A stretch of 44,313 nt of DNA, from positions 1 through 44,313 of the forward strand of contig CAISJI010000001.1 in assembly GCA_903885565.1 (NCBI GenBank). Direction: 5' to 3'. The notes under the pieces were generated by a model. That model ran no database searches. It had not been told where the DNA came from and saw only the letters and a list, made by a program, of their open reading frames with translations. Positions 26,185 to 34,406 of this stretch are shown here, piece after piece. Both the position numbers and the translations under genes were made by a program. How positions within the stretch are numbered: position 1 is the first letter of the stretch; the number at the start of each line of letters is the position of its first letter. The stretch is from an uncultured Planctomycetaceae bacterium. Its GTDB lineage: Bacteria; Planctomycetota; Planctomycetia; Pirellulales; UBA1268.

Positions 26185-26215
26185 CCGGGCCAGCGCAAGC
26201 TGGCCCGGTTTTTTT
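26185..26215 (+). terminator. Rho-independent terminator of the DUF937 gene
   Basis: CCGGGCCAGC-GCAA-GCTGGCCCGG is a perfect 10-bp stem with a tetraloop, followed directly by seven T (26209-26215). It lies 33 bases after the stop codon. This is the clearest intrinsic terminator in the window. Confidence 0.93.
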
Positions 26216-26309
26216 CGTGGGCATGCTTGTTGCCTATCTGGCACGCCCGGGCATCATGAGCGGGCCGTCTGCCAAGCCTGTGTCTTCGAGCCAGCCAGCG
26301 CGCATCCGT

Positions 26310-26539
26310 GATAGCAATAGCGATGACTGGTTCGTTATTGGGAGAGGGTGAGGCGGAGGGATCGGCGAACGCTTGAGGAGCGCACGCGACGAAACTTTTG
26401 CCGTCCCGCAGCCGACGCACCACGGATAGCAATAGCGATGACTGGTTCGTTATTGGGAGAGGGTGAGGCGGAGGGATCGGCGAACGCTTGGGGAGCGCAC
26501 GCGACGAAACTTTTGCCGTCCCGCAGCCGATGCGCCACG
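26310..26539. repeat. 115-bp tandem direct repeat, two copies
   Basis: Copy 1 (26310-26424) and copy 2 (26425-26539) are adjacent, start GATAGCAATAGCGATGACTG and differ at only about three positions (GAGGAG/GGGGAG; GACGCACCACG/GATGCGCCACG). The repeat lies in the convergent space between the DUF937 terminator and the acs stop and has no gene of its own. Near identity of the copies points to a recent duplication or to a repeat family kept uniform by recombination. Confidence 0.9.
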
Positions 26540-26587
26540 GAAGTCGAATGCTCTCTCGAAGGCAACTCCAGCTCCGCCAGCTGCGTC

Positions 26588-28549
26588 TTATTCGTCGTTG
26601 GCCCGCAGGGCGGCCAGCGACGAATAGTCTTCGAGCGTGGTGGTGTCTCCCACCGTTTCTCGCCCCGCGGCGATGTCGCGCAGCAACCGCCGCATGATCT
26701 TGCCGCTGCGCGTCTTGGGAAGAATGGCCGCGAAGTGGATGTCGTCAGGCACCGCCAGCGCCCCGATCTGCTGCCGCACATGCCGGCGCAGCAGATCTTT
26801 TGTGGCTTCGTCCGCCTGCCCCGACTGGAGTGTCACAAACACCGCCACAGCCTCCCCCTTCACATCATGGGGCCGGCCCACGGCAGCTGCTTCGGCCACC
26901 AGCGGATGGCTAACCAGCGCGCTTTCGATCTCAATCGTCGAGAGGCGGTGACCGGCGACGTTGAGCACGTCATCGATCCGCCCCATGATCCAGTAGTAGC
27001 CATCGGCATCCTGCCGGGCGTTGTCGCCGGCGAGGTATTTTCCAGGCACGCGCGACCAGTATGTTTCCTCAAAACGGGCTTCGTCTCCCCAGATGCCGCG
27101 CAGCATGCCGGGCCAGGGATGGGTGATGACCAGCCAGCCCCCCTCTCCGGGCCGCACCGGCGCCCCGGAAGCGTCGACGATTTCGGGCATCACGCCCGGC
27201 AGCGGCAGCGTGCAGCTGCCCGGTTTGGTCGGCGTGCAGCCCGGCAGCGGACTCATCATGATGCCGCCGGTTTCCGTCTGCCACCACGTGTCAACAATCG
27301 GGCAGCGTTTGCCGCCGATCACTTCGTGATACCACATCCAGGCTTCGGGATTGATCCCTTCCCCCACCGTGCCGAGGAGGCGCAGGCTGGAGAGATCGCG
27401 TCCTTCGATATGCTCCATCCCCCATTTCATGAACGAGCGAATCGCCGTCGGGGCCGTGTAGAAAATCGTCGGCTTTTCCTGTTCGATGATCTCCCAAAAC
27501 CGGCCCTCGTGGGGAGCGTTGGGGGCGCCTTCGTAGATCAGGATGCTCGCTCCGGCCGCCAACGGGCCGTAGGTCACGTAGCTGTGGCCGGTGATCCAGC
27601 CGCAGTCGGCGGTGCACCAGAAAAGATCGTCATCCCGCAGGTCAAACACCCACTCCGCCGTGGTCTTGGCCCAGAGGATGTAGCCGGCGGTGGTGTGCTT
27701 GATGCCCTTCGGCTTTCCTGTGGAACCGCTGGTGTAGAGGATGAAGAGAGGCGCCTCCGAATCCATCGGCTCCGCGGGGGTGTCGGTGGGCATCCCGGCC
27801 ACGAGATCGTGCCACCACACATCGCGTCCTGGCACCATGTCGATCGCCTGCCCCGTCCGCCGCAGAACGACAACATGCCGCACGCTCGGCGACTTCGTCA
27901 GGGCCACATCGACATTCTTCTTCAAAGCCAGTTGGGCTCCCCGCCGCCAGCCTCCGTCGGCAGTGATCACTGCCACAGCCTGGGCATCTGCGTTGCGGTC
28001 GGCGATTGCCTCGCTGGAAAATCCGCCAAAAATCACCGAGTGGACGGCGCCGATCCGGGCGCAGGCCAGCATCGCAATCACCAGCTCGGGGGTCATCGGC
28101 ATGTAGATCGAGACCACCTCTCCCGGCCTGATCCCCAGCGAGCGGAGCCCGGCGGCACACCGGCAGACCTCTGCATGGAGTTGGCTGTAGGTGTATTCGC
28201 GGCGCTCGCCGGTAGGCTCGCCCACCCACACCAGCGCCGTTTTGTCGCCCCGTCCCGCATTGATGTGCTGATCAAGGCAGGCGGCGGAGGCGTTGGTCCG
28301 CCCACCGACAAACCACTCAGCGTGGGGCGGCTTCCAGTCGAGCACACTGGAGTAGGGAGTCATCCACGGGAGCGATTGCGCGCGGGAATGCCAGAAGGCC
28401 TGCGGGTCGCGGGCAACTTCCGCATACAGCCGGGAATAGTCTTCCATCGAGCCGATCCGGGCCCGGGCGGAAAATTCTGCCGGAGGGGGAAAGAGCCGGT
28501 CCTCCTGCATGATGCTGGCAACAGTTCCGGCAGGCCTCTGCATATCCAT
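26588..28549 (-). CDS. acs: Acetate--CoA ligase (acetyl-CoA synthetase)
   Basis: AMP-forming enzyme that activates acetate to acetyl-CoA; cytoplasmic. The 653-residue product has the ANL-superfamily P-loop '[23 protein letters not shown]', the acetate-pocket Trp region '[18 protein letters not shown]', the hinge '[20 protein letters not shown]' and the C-terminal '[17 protein letters not shown]', whose last lysine is catalytic and is the usual site of regulatory acetylation. '[20 protein letters not shown]' and the start region '[21 protein letters not shown]' fit Acs closely. ATG at 28549 is chosen because AGGAAG lies seven bases upstream and the length becomes standard; the frame extends further but the extra residues overlap the neighbouring gene. 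The start is 89 bases after the DUF6807 gene. Confidence 0.96.
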   Translation of the reverse strand: MDMQRPAGTVASIMQEDRLFPPPAEFSARARIGSMEDYSRLYAEVARDPQAFWHSRAQSLPWMTPYSSVLDWKPPHAEWFVGGRTNASAACLDQHINAGRGDKTALVWVGEPTGERREYTYSQLHAEVCRCAAGLRSLGIRPGEVVSIYMPMTPELVIAMLACARIGAVHSVIFGGFSSEAIADRNADAQAVAVITADGGWRRGAQLALKKNVDVALTKSPSVRHVVVLRRTGQAIDMVPGRDVWWHDLVAGMPTDTPAEPMDSEAPLFILYTSGSTGKPKGIKHTTAGYILWAKTTAEWVFDLRDDDLFWCTADCGWITGHSYVTYGPLAAGASILIYEGAPNAPHEGRFWEIIEQEKPTIFYTAPTAIRSFMKWGMEHIEGRDLSSLRLLGTVGEGINPEAWMWYHEVIGGKRCPIVDTWWQTETGGIMMSPLPGCTPTKPGSCTLPLPGVMPEIVDASGAPVRPGEGGWLVITHPWPGMLRGIWGDEARFEETYWSRVPGKYLAGDNARQDADGYYWIMGRIDDVLNVAGHRLSTIEIESALVSHPLVAEAAAVGRPHDVKGEAVAVFVTLQSGQADEATKDLLRRHVRQQIGALAVPDDIHFAAILPKTRSGKIMRRLLRDIAAGRETVGDTTTLEDYSSLAALRANDE

Positions 28550-28638
28550 ATGGACTCTTCCTGTGGTTTTTGTTCTTGAATCGTTGGCCGGGAGAAATCG
28601 AAGCCTGCGCTTCCCGCTGAAACACCCCCGCCCACGGG

Positions 28639-29931
28639 CTACCGCACCGTCGCCCGCACCGGATCGGCGTAGTCGGCTGCAATGCGGGCTGCCTGCTCGA
28701 GCGTCATCTCCCCCGGCTGCACCCACCATCGATAGGCCACCTCGAGCGGCGCATCAGGACGCAGATCGTACTCGAAATAGGAGCCGAATCGGGCGTAATC
28801 GCGCTCGCTCATCCGGGCCTCGCCAGGGTTCGCCGGCCGGTTCACGCGCACCACGGTGTAGCGTTGTCCCTTCACGACAAAGCTGGCGGCATGCCAGGGG
28901 GCGTTGATGTAGGTCGGATCAGCCGGCCAGTTGCGAAACTCTCCCAGCGCCGCCTTCCGGTCGGGACGCAGGTAATAGGTTTGTCCCTTCGTCGAGGCGG
29001 CCACTTCCTGAGCGGCCCGGAAATGAACACCCGAGTGCTGCGGATCCCCCTCCAGCCGCACCGGTGCAGACGCCGTGAGCCGGCTGGCGAAATCGATGGC
29101 CGTTCCCCCCGGGGCCGGAATCACTTCCAGTTCCCGCGTTTCACTGGCGACCAGCGCAGCGTCGCTGCCGATCCAATCGATGGCCACCCGCTGCCGGGCC
29201 TCCAGTTCCCCGGCAGCCTGCTCCAGCACATTTTTGTGCTCCTGCCGGGCCTGCCCCTTGCAGTGCCAGCAGTCGGAAGCCGTCTGCATATCGGCGCCGT
29301 GCCGGATCTTGTTGTAGCCGAAGAAAATCCCGCGGTGATGGGTGTACTGGCCGCCGTCACCCTTGGTCAGCAGCGTGCCCCGTGAGGGATCAAAAACATG
29401 GTGGAACGGCTTGTAGGTGCGTTCCCGTGTTTCGTTGTCGGATGGGTCGTACTTCGGCATTTCGTAGCGCACAAGCGGCTTGCCGCCATCCTCCAGATCG
29501 ATTCCCCCTGCCTGCTCCTTCCAGGCCAGACGGGGCGGCTGCGCGGCCGCCGGACCGCCCGCCTCCAGAACCACCTTCAGCGTGGTGCCGGCCGGAAACG
29601 TGGGGAGCATAAAGAGAACGTCGCGCCGCGTGCCCGCCTGAGGGCCTTTCGCGGCGGGGGCCTCCAGCAGCGTGGGGGCGGTGAACTGCCCGGTCACCCG
29701 CGTGCCATCGGGCAGAAGGACCTGGGCGGGGCTGCCATCGGGCAGATTCCCCTCCACCTCCACCGGCACGCGGATCGGCAGGCCGGAGCGATCAACCTTC
29801 CCGGCCTGCAATTCGATTTTCCAAGGACCATTGGCGGCGTGAACCGTCGCCGGCAGCCCCAAAACAGTGGCCAGCCAGAGGAGAGCCAGCCCGGAGCAAT
29901 GGCAGGCATGTTGGGCGCGAGGGACGTGCAT
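28639..29931 (-). CDS. Secreted DUF6807 (PmoA-like) protein
   Basis: 430 residues from ATG at 29931, with GGGAAG a few bases upstream. Residues about 13-33 ([19 protein letters not shown]) are a signal peptide. The body follows the DUF6807 pattern common in Planctomycetes: '[11 protein letters not shown]' (core '[16 protein letters not shown]'), '[15 protein letters not shown]', '[13 protein letters not shown]', '[18 protein letters not shown]', '[13 protein letters not shown]' and the closing '[23 protein letters not shown]'. Family members are annotated as 'PmoA family' for historical reasons but are not methane monooxygenase. The fold is thought to be beta-sandwich and possibly carbohydrate-related; no substrate can be given. 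It sits between phosphofructokinase and acs on the same strand, with gaps of about 100 and 90 bases. Confidence 0.85.
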   Translation of the reverse strand: MHVPRAQHACHCSGLALLWLATVLGLPATVHAANGPWKIELQAGKVDRSGLPIRVPVEVEGNLPDGSPAQVLLPDGTRVTGQFTAPTLLEAPAAKGPQAGTRRDVLFMLPTFPAGTTLKVVLEAGGPAAAQPPRLAWKEQAGGIDLEDGGKPLVRYEMPKYDPSDNETRERTYKPFHHVFDPSRGTLLTKGDGGQYTHHRGIFFGYNKIRHGADMQTASDCWHCKGQARQEHKNVLEQAAGELEARQRVAIDWIGSDAALVASETRELEVIPAPGGTAIDFASRLTASAPVRLEGDPQHSGVHFRAAQEVAASTKGQTYYLRPDRKAALGEFRNWPADPTYINAPWHAASFVVKGQRYTVVRVNRPANPGEARMSERDYARFGSYFEYDLRPDAPLEVAYRWWVQPGEMTLEQAARIAADYADPVRATVR

Positions 29932-30038
29932 AGTTTCTTCCCCAGTCACAATGGAATGATCCGACCGCGGCCTTCCGTTCCCGGCGGTGGCCGCAGACTC
30001 CAAAGCAGACCATTCCCGGGGATGCCGTGCAACTGGCG

Positions 30039-31199
30039 TCACGCAACTGGCGGGGAGTGAGCCGCCGGGCTCCGCTCCCCGTGGGCAAAGGGGCTGAGCA
30101 GTTCCGCCGCATCTCCGAAGCTGATGCCCAGTGCCCGCGCTGCCTGCACGGCTGAACTCCCGACATCGACCCGCGACAGCGAGCGCACCGCTTCAGAGAT
30201 CGCGACGTTGTCAATCTGGGGCGGATGATAGGAAACCATCTGACCAAACTGGCCATCGTGGACCAGACGCACCGCATGCGCACCAAACTGGGTGGCGAGC
30301 ACGCGGTCGAACGTGGTTGGACTGCCACCCCTCTGCAGATGCCCCAGCACAACAGTGCGCACATCGCGTTTGAGCCGGCGCGAAACCTCCTCCGCCACAA
30401 CCAATCCGATGCCCCCCAGCCGCACCTGCTGGCATTCTCCTGCCGCGGGGGTATGAACGGTTCCGCCCGCCGGCAGGCGGGCCCCTTCGGCCACGACAAT
30501 CAGCGTAAAGTGCTTTCCCTCCTCTTCACGGAGCAGCACCTTGCGGCAGACATTCTCATACGTCCAATCGATCTCCGGCATGAGAATGACATCTCCACCG
30601 CCGGCGATCCCCGCGTGCAGAGCGATCCAGCCGGTGTGCCGCCCCATCACCTCCAGCACCATCACCCGTTCATGGCTGGCGGCGGTGGTGTGGAGGCGGT
30701 CGAGGGCATCGGTGGCGGAGGCGACCGCCGAGTCGAAGCCGAATGTGAAGGCGGTGGCCGCCAGATCGTTGTCGATCGTCTTGGGAACGCCAATCACGGG
30801 GATGCCGAACTCATGCAGTTGCTGCGCGATCGTGAGCGATCCGTCCCCTCCCACGCAGATCAGGCCGCAGATGGAGAGCTGTCGCACTGTCTGCGCCACC
30901 TGCTCCAGCAACCAGGGATCGAGCGGCACTCGCTGATCCTCGCCGGTGGTGGCCGAGAAGCGCCCCTTGTTGGAGGAGCCGAGAATGGTGCCCCCCTGCG
31001 TGAGGATGCCGGCAGTGGCGCGGGAATCGAGCGGCATGTAGCTGACCGGATCGACCAGTCCTTCAAAACCGCGCAGAAATCCGATGCAGCCATAGCCCAG
31101 CCGTTCAGCTGTCTTGACGGCGGCCCGGATCACCGCGTTGAGCCCTGGGCAGTCGCCACCGCTGGTGAGAATTCCAATCCGCGGTTTACGGCCTGTCAT
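30039..31199 (-). CDS. pfkA: 6-phosphofructokinase, mixed-type (group III)
   Basis: Phosphorylates fructose 6-phosphate in glycolysis; cytoplasmic. The 386-residue product starts 'RKPRIGILTSGGDCPGLNAVI' and contains 'GGTILGSSNKGRF', 'CVGGDGSLTIA', the catalytic 'GVPKTIDNDLAATAFTFGFDSA', 'VLEVMGRHTGWIALHAGIAGG' and 'VVLGHLQRGGSPTTFDRVLA'. The residue after GGD is Gly (Gly120), as in ATP-using enzymes, while the PKTIDND lysine (Lys140) is that of PPi-using ones. This Gly/Lys mix is found in group III enzymes such as the ATP-dependent Streptomyces enzyme, so ATP is the better guess. ATG 31199 overlaps the stop of the upstream HAD gene (ATGA), so the two are translationally coupled. Confidence 0.93.
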   Translation of the reverse strand: MTGRKPRIGILTSGGDCPGLNAVIRAAVKTAERLGYGCIGFLRGFEGLVDPVSYMPLDSRATAGILTQGGTILGSSNKGRFSATTGEDQRVPLDPWLLEQVAQTVRQLSICGLICVGGDGSLTIAQQLHEFGIPVIGVPKTIDNDLAATAFTFGFDSAVASATDALDRLHTTAASHERVMVLEVMGRHTGWIALHAGIAGGGDVILMPEIDWTYENVCRKVLLREEEGKHFTLIVVAEGARLPAGGTVHTPAAGECQQVRLGGIGLVVAEEVSRRLKRDVRTVVLGHLQRGGSPTTFDRVLATQFGAHAVRLVHDGQFGQMVSYHPPQIDNVAISEAVRSLSRVDVGSSAVQAARALGISFGDAAELLSPFAHGERSPAAHSPPVA

Positions 31200-31762
31200 G
31201 ACTTCGCCCCCTGCACCCGGTTCCACCACTCCAGCACACCAGCATAGGGCACGACTCCCAGTTCCTCGCGCCGCAGCGGCTCCTTGGCGGCAGCCGATTC
31301 CGGAACGATTGCGGCGGTGTGCACGCCGGCGGCGCGGCCGGCCTCCCAGTCGACTGCCGAATCGCCGAGCATCCATGCCTGCTCAGGCACCATTTTCTGT
31401 GCGGCGAGCATCTCCAGAATGAAGCGGGGGGAGGGCTTGCGATAGAGCGACGGCTCGTCCGGTCGCTCCGGGGCGATGCAGGTTGCCGTGAAGACCCCGC
31501 CTGCCGGATCCAACAAGGCCTCAAGACGCCGGTTGACCGCTTCTGCGGCTGACAGCGGGAACATGCCCCGGCCAATGCCAGACTGATTGGTAAACAGGAA
31601 GAGCTTCACCCCTGCCGCCTGTAACCCCGCCACCGCCTCCCGCACCCCCGGCAGGAGCACGACCCCCTCCGGCTCGTGGAGGTAGGGGACGTGCTCGATG
31701 AGCGTGCCATCGCGGTCGAAAAAGACGGCCCTCGGCGGCTGAAATGCAGGCGGATGGGGCAT
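31196..31762 (-). CDS. HAD-IIIA phosphatase, GmhB/histidinol-phosphatase-like
   Basis: 188 residues. HAD motif I is 'RAVFFDRDGTLIEHVPY' (Asp16 and Asp18), motif II 'FLFTNQSGIGRG', a motif III lysine in 'YRKPSPRFILEM', and motif IV 'WMLGDSAVDWEAGRAAG'. This is the D,D-heptose-1,7-bisphosphate phosphatase/histidinol phosphatase group. The zinc-binding CPH...C.C loop of true GmhB is missing (here 'CIAPERPDEPSLYRKP'), unlike the second family member at 35129-35749. The substrate is therefore open: a heptose bisphosphate, another sugar phosphate, or histidinol phosphate. It overlaps pfkA by four bases and is divergent from hldD across two structured repeats. Confidence 0.82.
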   Translation of the reverse strand: MPHPPAFQPPRAVFFDRDGTLIEHVPYLHEPEGVVLLPGVREAVAGLQAAGVKLFLFTNQSGIGRGMFPLSAAEAVNRRLEALLDPAGGVFTATCIAPERPDEPSLYRKPSPRFILEMLAAQKMVPEQAWMLGDSAVDWEAGRAAGVHTAAIVPESAAAKEPLRREELGVVPYAGVLEWWNRVQGAKS

Positions 31763-31795
31763 GGCTGTGGCAGATTCCTCTGCGGCTATCTGTCT

Positions 31796-31912
31796 GTGGA
31801 AAAAGCCATCCCTGGCCTTTTTCCACGAAGTCGACCGCAGGAAACGCCGAGGGTTTCCTGGGTCAACACCCGCCGCATCCCGCGGCGGATCACTTTATCC
31901 ACAGCCTGCTAG
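31796..31912 (+). repeat. Structured dispersed repeat, copy B
   Basis: 117 bp. Three stems can be read in order: GTGGAAAAA...TTTTTCCAC (31796-31824, strong hairpin), GTCGACC.{2}AGGAAAC-GCCGAG-GGTTTCCT.GGTCAAC (nested, 31830-31866), and CCGCCGC-ATCCC-GCGGCGG (31870-31888). It ends with TTATCCACAGCCTGCTAG; TTATCCACA (31895-31903) equals the DnaA-box consensus. The last stem differs completely in sequence from copies A and C but keeps perfect pairing and loop size. Confidence 0.85.
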
Positions 31913-31942
31913 CATAATCCAAGACTGTTTCTCTCGCTGTCC

Positions 31943-32072
31943 GTGGAAAAAGTCATCCATGACCCTCTGGATTGAAGACAGCCCACTCGGTCGACCGGCG
32001 GAAACGTCGAGGGTTTCCACGGTCGACAGGCATCGCCTCCAGCGATGCTGTATTTTATCCACAGCCTGCTAG
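31943..32072 (+). repeat. Structured dispersed repeat, copy C
   Basis: 130 bp, 30 bp downstream of copy B and in the same orientation. Begins GTGGAAAAAGTC, has CCTCTGGATTGAAGACAG as in copy A, a nested stem GTCGACC.{3}GGAAAC-GTCGAG-GGTTTCC.{2}GGTCGAC (31991-32028), then GCATCGC-CTCCA-GCGATGC (32030-32048), and ends with TTATCCACAGCCTGCTAG. The TTATCCACA at 32055-32063 is a perfect DnaA-box match. It ends 44 bases before the hldD start codon, so it could lie in the hldD leader. Confidence 0.87.
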
Positions 32073-32116
32073 GCAACGCACGCTTCCCACGCAATTCTTC
32101 CACGGAAAGAGCCTCC

Positions 32117-33052
32117 ATGATCCTGCTGACCGGGGCCGCGGGCTTTATCGGCTCCAATATCCTCGCCGCCCTCAATGCCCGGGGGCGCAGCGATGTGATC
32201 GCAGTCGATGACCTCACCGACGGCACCAAGTGTGCCCGCCTCACCAACCGCTCGTTCGCCGACTATCTCGACGCGACAGAACTGCTCGCCAGCCTCGACA
32301 GCCTCCCGCAGCTCTCTGGCATCCTGCATCAAGGCGCCTGCGTCGATACCACCGCGCGGAATGGCCGGGACGTGATGCGGACCAATTTCACGTTCTCCAA
32401 GCAGCTCCTCGCCCTGGCGCAGCGGCACGGCTGCCCGTTCATCTACGCCAGTTCGGCGGCCGTCTACGGCGATGGCTCGGCGGGGTTCCGCGAGGAGCTG
32501 GCCTGCGAAAACGCCCGCACCCCCTACGCTTTCTCGAAGTGGGCCTTCGATCAATACGTGCGGAGAATGCTCCCGGCAGCCAGTATCCTCATGGCGGGCC
32601 TGCGGTATTTCAACGTCTATGGCCCGGGGGAAGATCACAAGGCGCGGATGGCCAGCGTGGCCTGGCACTGCTTTCAGGCGGTGCGCCGCGGCGAGGCTCC
32701 CAAGCTCTTCGCCGGCAGCGACAGCTTCGTTCGCGATTTCATCAGTGTGGGGGACGTGGCGGCGGTGAATCTGTTCTTCCTCAACGAGGCCGCTGCCGGC
32801 AGACAACCGGGAGGCATTTACAACGTAGGCACGGGAGAGCCACGGTCGTTTGCCGATATGGGGCGGATCGTGGCGGAGGTGAGCGGGGGCCTGCCGCCGG
32901 TGGCGGTTCCTTTTCCCGATGATCTGCGGGGGCAGTATCAGGCCTACACCTGCGCCGACATCAGCCGGCTCAAGCAGGCGGGCTGGTCGCAGCCGTTTGC
33001 CTCGCTGGAAGAGGGCCTCGCCACGTACTGGCAGACTGTGCAGAAGGGGTAG
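32117..33052 (+). CDS. hldD: ADP-glyceromanno-heptose 6-epimerase-like SDR protein
   Basis: Predicted to convert ADP-D-glycero-D-manno-heptose to the L-glycero-D-manno form. The 311-residue product has the NAD(P)-binding 'LTGAAGFIGSNILAAL' at the N-terminus, 'HQGACVDTTARNG' (compare HEGACSSTTE in E. coli), 'FIYASSAAVYGDG', the catalytic YxxxK in 'PYAFSKWAFDQYVR' (Tyr137, Lys141), 'GLRYFNVYGPGEDHKARMASVAWH', 'RDFISVGDVAAVNLFFL' and 'YNVGTGEPRSFADM'. This is close to HldD along its full length. ATG 32117 begins exactly at the conserved MILLTG. It is the only plus-strand gene of the heptose locus; no HldE (ADP-heptose synthase) is in view. Confidence 0.92.
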   Translation: MILLTGAAGFIGSNILAALNARGRSDVIAVDDLTDGTKCARLTNRSFADYLDATELLASLDSLPQLSGILHQGACVDTTARNGRDVMRTNFTFSKQLLALAQRHGCPFIYASSAAVYGDGSAGFREELACENARTPYAFSKWAFDQYVRRMLPAASILMAGLRYFNVYGPGEDHKARMASVAWHCFQAVRRGEAPKLFAGSDSFVRDFISVGDVAAVNLFFLNEAAAGRQPGGIYNVGTGEPRSFADMGRIVAEVSGGLPPVAVPFPDDLRGQYQAYTCADISRLKQAGWSQPFASLEEGLATYWQTVQKG

Positions 33053-33149
33053 CCAGCATTACGGAAAACAAGGAGCGACAATCCGGAAACTTGCTCGGTA
33101 CAGTTACCCACCCGGCGCTCCATGAACAGCGAAGCGTGCCGGGGCAGGA

Positions 33150-34382
33150 TCAGGCCTGCCGGACGCGTTGGCTGGCGAGGGCCAGCACCTGGCAGACGCG
33201 GTCGAAGACCTGCCCAACCGTAATCGCCTGCATGCAGAGGTTGTTGGTGCAGGCCGACATCCGGTTGTTGGCGGCGTTGACGCATGGGCTGCAGGGCAGA
33301 CCGGCATGGATGATGTGGCTGCGGGGGCCCTTCACGCCGAAAACGGCCGGCGTCTCCGGTCCAAACAGCGTGATCACATCGATGCCGGTGAGCGCCGCGA
33401 AATGGGCCGGACCGCTGTCGTTGGTCACCAGCAGATCGGCCAGCGTGTAGAGCACGATCAATTGTCGCATGGTGGTACGGCCAGCCAGCGAAAAACAGCG
33501 GGAACTCCCCACCTGCCGCACCAGTTCGCCAGCGGCCGAGGCCTCGCTGGGAGCGCCTGTAAAGGCAATCCTCGCCGCTGGAAATTGTTGCAGTAACCGG
33601 CGGGCGAGATCGACGTAGCGATCGCTGTTCCACTTGCGCAGCGGCAGGAGGTCGCTGGCATTGGCATTGAGCAGGATCAGCGGCCGACCAGCGGCTGCGC
33701 CCCCCTCCGCGCCGATGATCCGAGCGACCTCATCGCGTTCAGCAGCAGGGGGCTCAAACCGCATCAGATCGGTGCCGAGTCGCTGGGTGTCGATATCGAG
33801 GGCGGGCAGCGTCTGCGGATCGCTGTCGAGCGCCTCCACCATCACCGACATCACCGTCTGCATATGCAAGTGCGGATTGCAGCCGAGCCGGTGGGTCATC
33901 AAATCGCCGCGCCATGGCCCATCGCCGTGGAAGCTGTGAAAGCCGACCCGCCGGCGGGCGCCGCTGAGATAGGCCAGCACCGCCGAAGACCGGGCGAAGA
34001 GTTCGTAATCGAGCACCGAATCGATCTTCTCGCGACGCACGCGGGCAATCGCTTTCAGCATGCCACGCAGCGTGGTAACCAGCCCCCCGGTGGGCACCGC
34101 GATGATATTTTCCGGCGGTACGATGTTGAGCAGATCGAGGATCGGCCGGTTTTCCGCCAGCACCATGAAGAACACGTTCTCCGCCCCAACCCGCTCCACC
34201 GCCGCCCGCAGGGCTGGGTAGGCCAGCACCGTGGCCCCCTGCTCGACGAGTTTCAGAAACAGGATCCGCTCCACCTGTCCTGTGGCGGGACGGCGGTCAA
34301 ACAGCCGCCGCCAGAGCGTCAGCAGCGCGCAGGCGGGGATGCCGAGCCACCGGTCAGCCACACGAATTGAATCTGCTTTCAT
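33150..34382 (-). CDS. Glycosyltransferase family 9 (heptosyltransferase-like)
   Basis: 410 residues. GT9 enzymes are GT-B fold proteins that transfer heptose from ADP-heptose to LPS core or similar glycans at the cytoplasmic side of the inner membrane. Seen here: N-terminal 'ILFLKLVEQGATVLAYPALRA', 'ILLNANASDLLPLRKWN', 'IAFTGAPSEASAAGELV', the nucleotide-binding 'ADLLVTNDSGPAHFAALTG', 'TLFGPETPAVFG' and a C-terminal 'GLPCSPCVNA' followed by a C....C segment usual for the family. It lies 24 bases after the transaldolase gene at the end of the heptose operon and is convergent with hldD. The acceptor is unknown. Confidence 0.9.
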   Translation of the reverse strand: MKADSIRVADRWLGIPACALLTLWRRLFDRRPATGQVERILFLKLVEQGATVLAYPALRAAVERVGAENVFFMVLAENRPILDLLNIVPPENIIAVPTGGLVTTLRGMLKAIARVRREKIDSVLDYELFARSSAVLAYLSGARRRVGFHSFHGDGPWRGDLMTHRLGCNPHLHMQTVMSVMVEALDSDPQTLPALDIDTQRLGTDLMRFEPPAAERDEVARIIGAEGGAAAGRPLILLNANASDLLPLRKWNSDRYVDLARRLLQQFPAARIAFTGAPSEASAAGELVRQVGSSRCFSLAGRTTMRQLIVLYTLADLLVTNDSGPAHFAALTGIDVITLFGPETPAVFGVKGPRSHIIHAGLPCSPCVNAANNRMSACTNNLCMQAITVGQVFDRVCQVLALASQRVRQA

Positions 34383-34406
34383 CCCGCCAGAGCTCCCGTC
34401 CGCTGC

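Noticed and set aside
26310-26539. CRISPR array or coding repeat
   Set aside because: There are only two copies, directly adjacent with no spacer and with a 115-bp unit. No cas gene is in the window.
26348-28579. 743-codon plus-strand open frame
   Set aside because: Antisense to acs, whose motifs are unambiguous. It also runs through the 115-bp tandem repeat, so it is not a real gene.
31796-32072. Replication origin
   Set aside because: Two DnaA-box matches are present but they belong to a dispersed repeat. There is no dnaA/dnaN/gyrB context and no AT-rich unwinding region.
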